A stretch of 23,815 nucleotides of DNA from a virus, in the IMG/VR virus record IMGVR_UViG_3300020186_000392, positions 1 to 23,815 of that record. One strand, 5' to 3'. Positions within the stretch are counted from its first letter, which is position 1; each line of letters opens with the position of its first letter. This document shows positions 20,045 through 23,815 of this stretch, in pieces. The position numbers were made by a program, and so were the translations under genes. Under the pieces are notes generated by a model. That model made no database searches. It was not told where the DNA came from and saw only the letters and a program-made list of their open reading frames with translations.

Positions 20045-21451
20045 ATGCCAATTAATAAACTAATCCAAGTAGCAATCGATAAACTTACATCATTTATCAG
20101 ACCTGTCAATGTAATAGTCAATGATCCATTAGTTCCAATTGCAACAAGATTAGAAATTCCTGATTTGCCCAACCCGTGCCCACCATTCACCGTACAAGGG
20201 TTTTTAGGCATGGATGGTCCAGATAATTCTCTACAACATCAAGCCACAATGGTTTACACGTTCATTGTTCACGGCATTAAATCTGTCGGAGAACGCCTAA
20301 ACGTTCCACTCAACCGATGGGCTAGAACGAATTCGTTGGTTGTCATACCAAGAGCTGGCAGTCAATTCAATGCTTATTATGATGGATCGTCTCTCAGGTT
20401 TTTCTATAGCACTAATAGAAATGGCAAAATGGTATTCACCTGTGAATCATCCGATGTTGTCAGCCATGAACTCGGACATGCAATTTTGGACATAATAAGA
20501 CCTGATCTATGGGGAACTCAATCCATAGAAGCTGTTGCTTTCCATGAATCATTCGGAGACATGGTTTCAATAATAGCAGCATTATGCCATGACGAAGTTA
20601 TTGATTATGTTCTTTTGGAAACAAATAACGACCTCAGAAAAAGCAACATTGTATCACGTGTAGCAGAAGAACTTGGAGATGCTATTTATGGCGTACCAGC
20701 ACTCAGAAATGCCGTCAATGACTTCAAATACGTTTCTCCAGAGAAACTACCATCAAACGCTCCACCAGACTTGTTGGCTCGGGAACCACATAGTTTTAGT
20801 AGGGTGTTTACAGGAGCATTCTACGATGCTTTAGTTCTTCAATACGAGAAGAATGTAACTACAGATATAGATCACAAAGAAGCGTTGAAAAAGGCTCGTG
20901 ATCAAATTGGCAGTGTTTTATTCAATGGTGTTACACATGCTGCCAATATCGCTAAGTTTTTTGGGTCTGTCGCTCGTGCAATGCAAGTAACAGACTTGGA
21001 TCAAGGTGGGGCATGTGCTGATTCATTAAAAATGGCATTTAGCAATCGTGGAGTGTTGGAAGTTACACCTGTGTTTAGTGGAGCAGCAATTGCAATGGAC
21101 ATTTCTCATGTCTTGACGCACAAGTATCGTGGTGGCTTCACAATGAGGGCTGGCGGTACTAAGAAAGTCAAACTATCTAATGAAATGATATTGAGTCAAT
21201 CTCACAATCCTCTGTATGGAGTTGATATTGATATTCCAAATGATCATTATTTAGAATATGATGTATCTGGTAAATGTAAAGCAGAAATTCCAGTTAATAA
21301 AGCTGCTACTTTGGCTTCGGCAAAGATGTGTCTTGATTATCTCAACGATTCAGACAAAGTCTCTTACAATTCTGATAATCCTAGTCATAAAGAATTTACT
21401 GTATTGGATGGAAAACTTGTTCGAAATTATATTTGTTGCTGTCACGGATAA
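20045..21451 (+). CDS. thermolysin-like zinc metallopeptidase (gluzincin)
   Basis: A 468-residue protein from ATG 20045, chosen because GGAG lies 6 bases upstream; ATG 20033 has none. HELGH at 141-145 supplies two zinc ligands and the general base; FHESFGD with E168 supplies the third, giving the HExxH...E gluzincin arrangement of family M4 (compare HEXTH 142-146 and E166 in thermolysin). There is no signal peptide or propeptide, unlike secreted M4 enzymes, so it acts in the cytoplasm or virion. The C-terminus ends in three consecutive Cys, then His-Gly. A role in head maturation, tail-spike processing or cell entry is possible. The next gene starts 3 bases after it. Confidence 0.78.
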   Translation: MPINKLIQVAIDKLTSFIRPVNVIVNDPLVPIATRLEIPDLPNPCPPFTVQGFLGMDGPDNSLQHQATMVYTFIVHGIKSVGERLNVPLNRWARTNSLVVIPRAGSQFNAYYDGSSLRFFYSTNRNGKMVFTCESSDVVSHELGHAILDIIRPDLWGTQSIEAVAFHESFGDMVSIIAALCHDEVIDYVLLETNNDLRKSNIVSRVAEELGDAIYGVPALRNAVNDFKYVSPEKLPSNAPPDLLAREPHSFSRVFTGAFYDALVLQYEKNVTTDIDHKEALKKARDQIGSVLFNGVTHAANIAKFFGSVARAMQVTDLDQGGACADSLKMAFSNRGVLEVTPVFSGAAIAMDISHVLTHKYRGGFTMRAGGTKKVKLSNEMILSQSHNPLYGVDIDIPNDHYLEYDVSGKCKAEIPVNKAATLASAKMCLDYLNDSDKVSYNSDNPSHKEFTVLDGKLVRNYICCCHG

Positions 21452-21454
21452 TAC

Positions 21455-22150
21455 ATGAATTTGGCTATTGAATACATATTGCGTAATAAAAGAGTGCAAA
21501 ACATGCTAACGCTACCTTGCGCTCTTTATTTAACGACCGCAGAAAATCGTAAATTGATTGTAGGAATGCAAAACACTTACGTTTCTTCAATGCATTTAAC
21601 AGTCAAACATTGGCGAATGTGGGAAGCAACCGACAAAGACAAATTGCCTCCGTTTACTGAATATCGAGTCAATAGAGAAGACGTATTTAAACCAGGACCA
21701 ATTGTAATAGCTGGTTGTAAGATACTTGATTATTGTGAATCTCCATACCAATCTGGCATTAAGCAAGTTGCGGATTATCCATTATCACTAAGCCAACAAT
21801 CTGATTATTATGAAACACTTAATAATTTTTACGATTCAGTTTCTCATCAAAAGAATAAATTGAACTGGCTGTGGCAAGCGTTTCAATCAATTCACATTCC
21901 AGAACATCTTCGCTACGAACATGGACATGATGACATCGATGGACTAAATTTACAACGTGAAATAGTTCAATATTCTTCCAAGCCAATATGGAATACGTGG
22001 CTGTACTGGAGAAAACACTTGTTGGATTTTTCGGGCGTCTCGCCAGAACTTGTGTTTAGGCGGGAATACGTGCCAAAGGAACCTGTTGTTGAGCATTCCC
22101 CAAGGTTTTGGGAGTCTTCATATAATTCATATGGGTTCTACACCAGTTAA
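21455..22150 (+). CDS. hypothetical protein, 231 aa
   Basis: Not recognised. It is rich in Tyr and Trp, with an N-terminal alpha/beta part (LPCALYLTTAENRKLIVGMQ) and a C-terminal helical region (about 115-200), and no membrane segment. It immediately follows the metallopeptidase and precedes another unknown gene by 26 bases, forming a probable three-gene unit. Function may relate to the protease by position only. Confidence 0.55.
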   Translation: MNLAIEYILRNKRVQNMLTLPCALYLTTAENRKLIVGMQNTYVSSMHLTVKHWRMWEATDKDKLPPFTEYRVNREDVFKPGPIVIAGCKILDYCESPYQSGIKQVADYPLSLSQQSDYYETLNNFYDSVSHQKNKLNWLWQAFQSIHIPEHLRYEHGHDDIDGLNLQREIVQYSSKPIWNTWLYWRKHLLDFSGVSPELVFRREYVPKEPVVEHSPRFWESSYNSYGFYTS

Positions 22151-22176
22151 AATCAATAATAAAGTATACATATTAC

Positions 22177-22947
22177 ATGAGCAATTTTGTAAAATGGTTC
22201 CGTGTTCGACACAACATACCGGATGAAGTAATATCTGAAGCATGGCCATGGAGCAAAACTTTGGATTCATTGAGAAATGATCCAAAGTTCCAAGATCGAG
22301 TCTCAATATTTGCTAAAAATCTTGGTCTTAATGTAGTTGGTGATGCATCTTTGTGGCAATCTTTATCCAAAATTGTTGCTGTTCGTATTTACGGCAGTAA
22401 AAAAATGGGCGCAATTGAATTGTCCGATTTGGCTCACGTGTGGCAATCATTACAAGAAAAAGTTGTTGCGAGAAGTAAAAAGTCTCCAACAATTGCTCAA
22501 AAATATGGAATTACTAGACCCAAAGCGATTCCAACTAAAGTTCCAGGCGCTCAAACAACAGTCCAATGGTCACTCACTCAAGGTGCCGCTGAGTTCGATT
22601 TAGAGGAATACGAAAAGTCAAGGAGAGGTGGCGATGTGAGTAGTGTCGCAGGACCACCCTCTGGTGGTAGAACAAAACCTGGACCGGGCACAGCACCAGT
22701 TGGTTTGGGTGTTCCAGGTTCGAGCAGTGGAGGTTCAGGAAGTGATCCATTTACTTCACTAGGGTCACCGGGATCGACTGCAAGAGTTGCAGCATCACAA
22801 GCTTTAGACGCCGTAATTGCTCCATTGGTAGTCAAAGAAAAAGCAGCACATGGATCAACAAAGAAAGGTAGCGGATTTACGAAATCTGATCGTGATAAAT
22901 TAGCAGCACTACAAAGAACACAAGAGTTTATGATTCGAGGACGTTAA
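22177..22947 (+). CDS. hypothetical protein with Gly/Pro/Ser linker, 256 aa
   Basis: Not recognised. Helical N-terminal domain (about 1-105), a flexible Gly/Pro/Ser-rich region (about 150-205, e.g. PGPGTAPVGLGVPGSSSGG), and a basic helical C-terminus. The two-domain layout with a long linker suggests a structural or scaffolding protein. It ends against the opposing small gene with a 4-base overlap. Confidence 0.55.
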   Translation: MSNFVKWFRVRHNIPDEVISEAWPWSKTLDSLRNDPKFQDRVSIFAKNLGLNVVGDASLWQSLSKIVAVRIYGSKKMGAIELSDLAHVWQSLQEKVVARSKKSPTIAQKYGITRPKAIPTKVPGAQTTVQWSLTQGAAEFDLEEYEKSRRGGDVSSVAGPPSGGRTKPGPGTAPVGLGVPGSSSGGSGSDPFTSLGSPGSTARVAASQALDAVIAPLVVKEKAAHGSTKKGSGFTKSDRDKLAALQRTQEFMIRGR

Positions 22948-23156
22948 CGTTTCTTCATTTTTTTTTGTTGTTTAGGCAAAGAACCAACTTGAAATGCAGA
23001 CGTAGTTGGTTCGCACATTGATCTAACGCCCATTGGTAACTCTGGGCATCCGCCTGTTCCGCCTTTTATCAAATCTGGTCTACGAGCCTGATCCACTGTG
23101 CGTGGCGGTTCAGTCAAACCTTCGATTAACCAGTCTTTGAATTTCAGAGTATTCAC
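22944..23156 (-). CDS. small protein with possible capsid-targeting N-terminus, 70 aa
   Basis: The frame is open from TTG 23204, but GTG 23156 gives MNTLKFKDWLIEGLTEPPR, which matches the N-terminal pattern of the proteins starting at 3816 and 9896, with L-I-E followed by Gly as in T4 prohead protease sites. The remainder is Pro/Gly/Cys-containing and ends in a Lys-rich tail (PKQQKKMKKR), which could bind DNA inside the head. No strong ribosome binding site. It lies 22 bases after the TnpB fragment. Confidence 0.45.
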   Translation of the reverse strand: MNTLKFKDWLIEGLTEPPRTVDQARRPDLIKGGTGGCPELPMGVRSMCEPTTSAFQVGSLPKQQKKMKKR

Positions 23157-23178
23157 ACCATATATAGTTGAATAAATT

Positions 23179-23724
23179 TCATAATTTATTCTTTTCAGTA
23201 TCAAGGACTATAAGCTCTTGACAAATAACAATTTTATCACCAAGCCAATAAAAACCAGATTGGCGATTAAATTGCCCTTTCCATACCCAAATAGGAATCT
23301 CTATAAGATCAATCTCATGATTGCAAGCTGCATTCAAATCACTATCTGAAGTGAATCCGCAATTAGTGCTTTTGCATTTGAACGTCTTGGCTAACCTGTT
23401 TGATTTATGGACAAAACCACATGAACTACAACGTTGACTTCTAAACTTATTGTCTTGTTCAACAAAAATAAAACCTTTATCTTCGCTCAACCCAATAAGT
23501 TTTCTTTTTATCAATGTGTATGTCCAATGTGATAACTTGCGACTATTTCTTTTTCCTTTTCGTATATTAACTATCTTTTCTAGTCGAATCTCTTTCACAT
23601 TATTAAAATCCAACTGATTCAAACTCCAATTGATATAATTTTTACGATGTTCTTGCGCTCTACGGAAACCGCAACTACCTTTCTTTTTTCTTGACAAAAT
23701 ATCTTGAATCTTACTTATATACAT
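23179..23724 (-). pseudogene. tnpB: C-terminal half of TnpB (RNA-guided nuclease), N-terminus absent
   Basis: 181 residues matching the second half of IS605-type TnpB. E49 (VKEIRLEKI) is the RuvC-II glutamate, the zinc ribbon is C99/C102 with C117/C122, and D129 (DSDLNAACN) is the RuvC-III aspartate. The RuvC-I aspartate and the RNA-binding N-terminal half are missing: upstream of 23724 the frame meets a stop (TAA) and then a small IS605-like segment. The second Cys pair is spaced by four residues instead of two, and the tail after D129 is long. No right end or guide-RNA hairpin follows the stop; a phage gene follows directly. As it stands it should not be an active nuclease. Confidence 0.75.
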
Positions 23725-23747
23725 AACGAAGGTTTAAGAACTCTCGG

Positions 23748-23815
23748 AACGAGAGGAATAGCCGATTGCCCTGATGTAAGACCCATAAAATTTGGGCTAT
23801 TGGTTGGATCGGAAG
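23748..23815 (+). mobile_element. partial IS605-like segment, copy 4 (cut by window edge)
   Basis: 68 bases match bases 18478-18545 of copy 3 in reverse complement with one mismatch. By that comparison the GC-rich right-end hairpin and GTTCAC end should lie just beyond the window. A CTCTCG-GAA-CGAGAG hairpin lies at its left edge (23734-23748). The left boundary was not found: the copy 3 left-end stem is absent here. It lies where the N-terminal half of the opposing tnpB should be. Confidence 0.65.

Noticed and set aside
1-23815. tRNA genes to accompany TyrRS
   Set aside because: No cloverleaf with a GGTTCGAnTCC-type arm was seen on either strand by eye.

Overview
The window looks like part of a large, AT-rich genome of a tailed phage. 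The strongest evidence is a full T4 gp17-type terminase large subunit (7432-9099), a tail-tube-like virion protein (9919-10779), a T4 gp1-type deoxynucleoside monophosphate kinase, and many short, tightly packed genes of unknown function on both strands. It also carries genes typical of jumbo/huge phages: tyrosyl-tRNA synthetase, amidophosphoribosyltransferase (PurF), a ferritin-like protein, a bifunctional HldE-like sugar kinase/nucleotidyltransferase, a GT-A glycosyltransferase, two DNA methyltransferases and several nucleases. No rRNA, tRNA or CRISPR array is visible. The host cannot be named from the sequence; the HldE-like enzyme suggests a Gram-negative host with heptose-containing surface polysaccharide (inference).

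Layout. 1-1738 (minus): Zn-binding, TnsA-like nuclease, ParB-like and unknown genes. 1812-4100 (plus): dNMP kinase, HldE-like protein and a small protein with a possible capsid-targeting N-terminus. 4101-7396 (minus): a free-standing HNH endonuclease and a run of unknown proteins, one of them cut by a 349-bp mobile element. 7432-9099 (plus): terminase. 9079-10779 (minus): small proteins, a structured-RNA candidate and the tail-tube-like protein. 10796-14239 (plus): Dam methylase, homing endonuclease, Dam remnant, zinc ribbon and TyrRS. 14192-14953 (minus): second methyltransferase. 15031-17553 (plus): small helical protein, ferritin, unknown and PurF in an overlapping operon. 17550-20024 (minus): structural protein, small membrane protein cut by a 166-bp element, unknown and glycosyltransferase. 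20045-22947 (plus): thermolysin-like protease and two unknowns. 22944-23815: small minus-strand gene, C-terminal half of TnpB, and part of another small element.

The most striking content is layered mobile DNA. Three tnpA/tnpB-less IS200/IS605-like mini-elements (4964-5312, 11692-12038, 18447-18612) each sit directly 3' of a TTTAC or TCTAC site and end in GTTCAC. Removing each one exactly between these ends restores an uninterrupted reading frame in all three host genes. Their right parts look like TnpB guide-RNA (omega RNA) scaffolds, so each may encode an RNA guide against its own empty site. One lies inside a homing-endonuclease gene that itself lies inside a dam methylase gene: the resident dam 3' end survives downstream as a remnant, while the active dam carries a second, diverged copy of that 3' end. 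Another unusual point is a PurF gene that can only start at an ATT codon placed directly before the catalytic cysteine.
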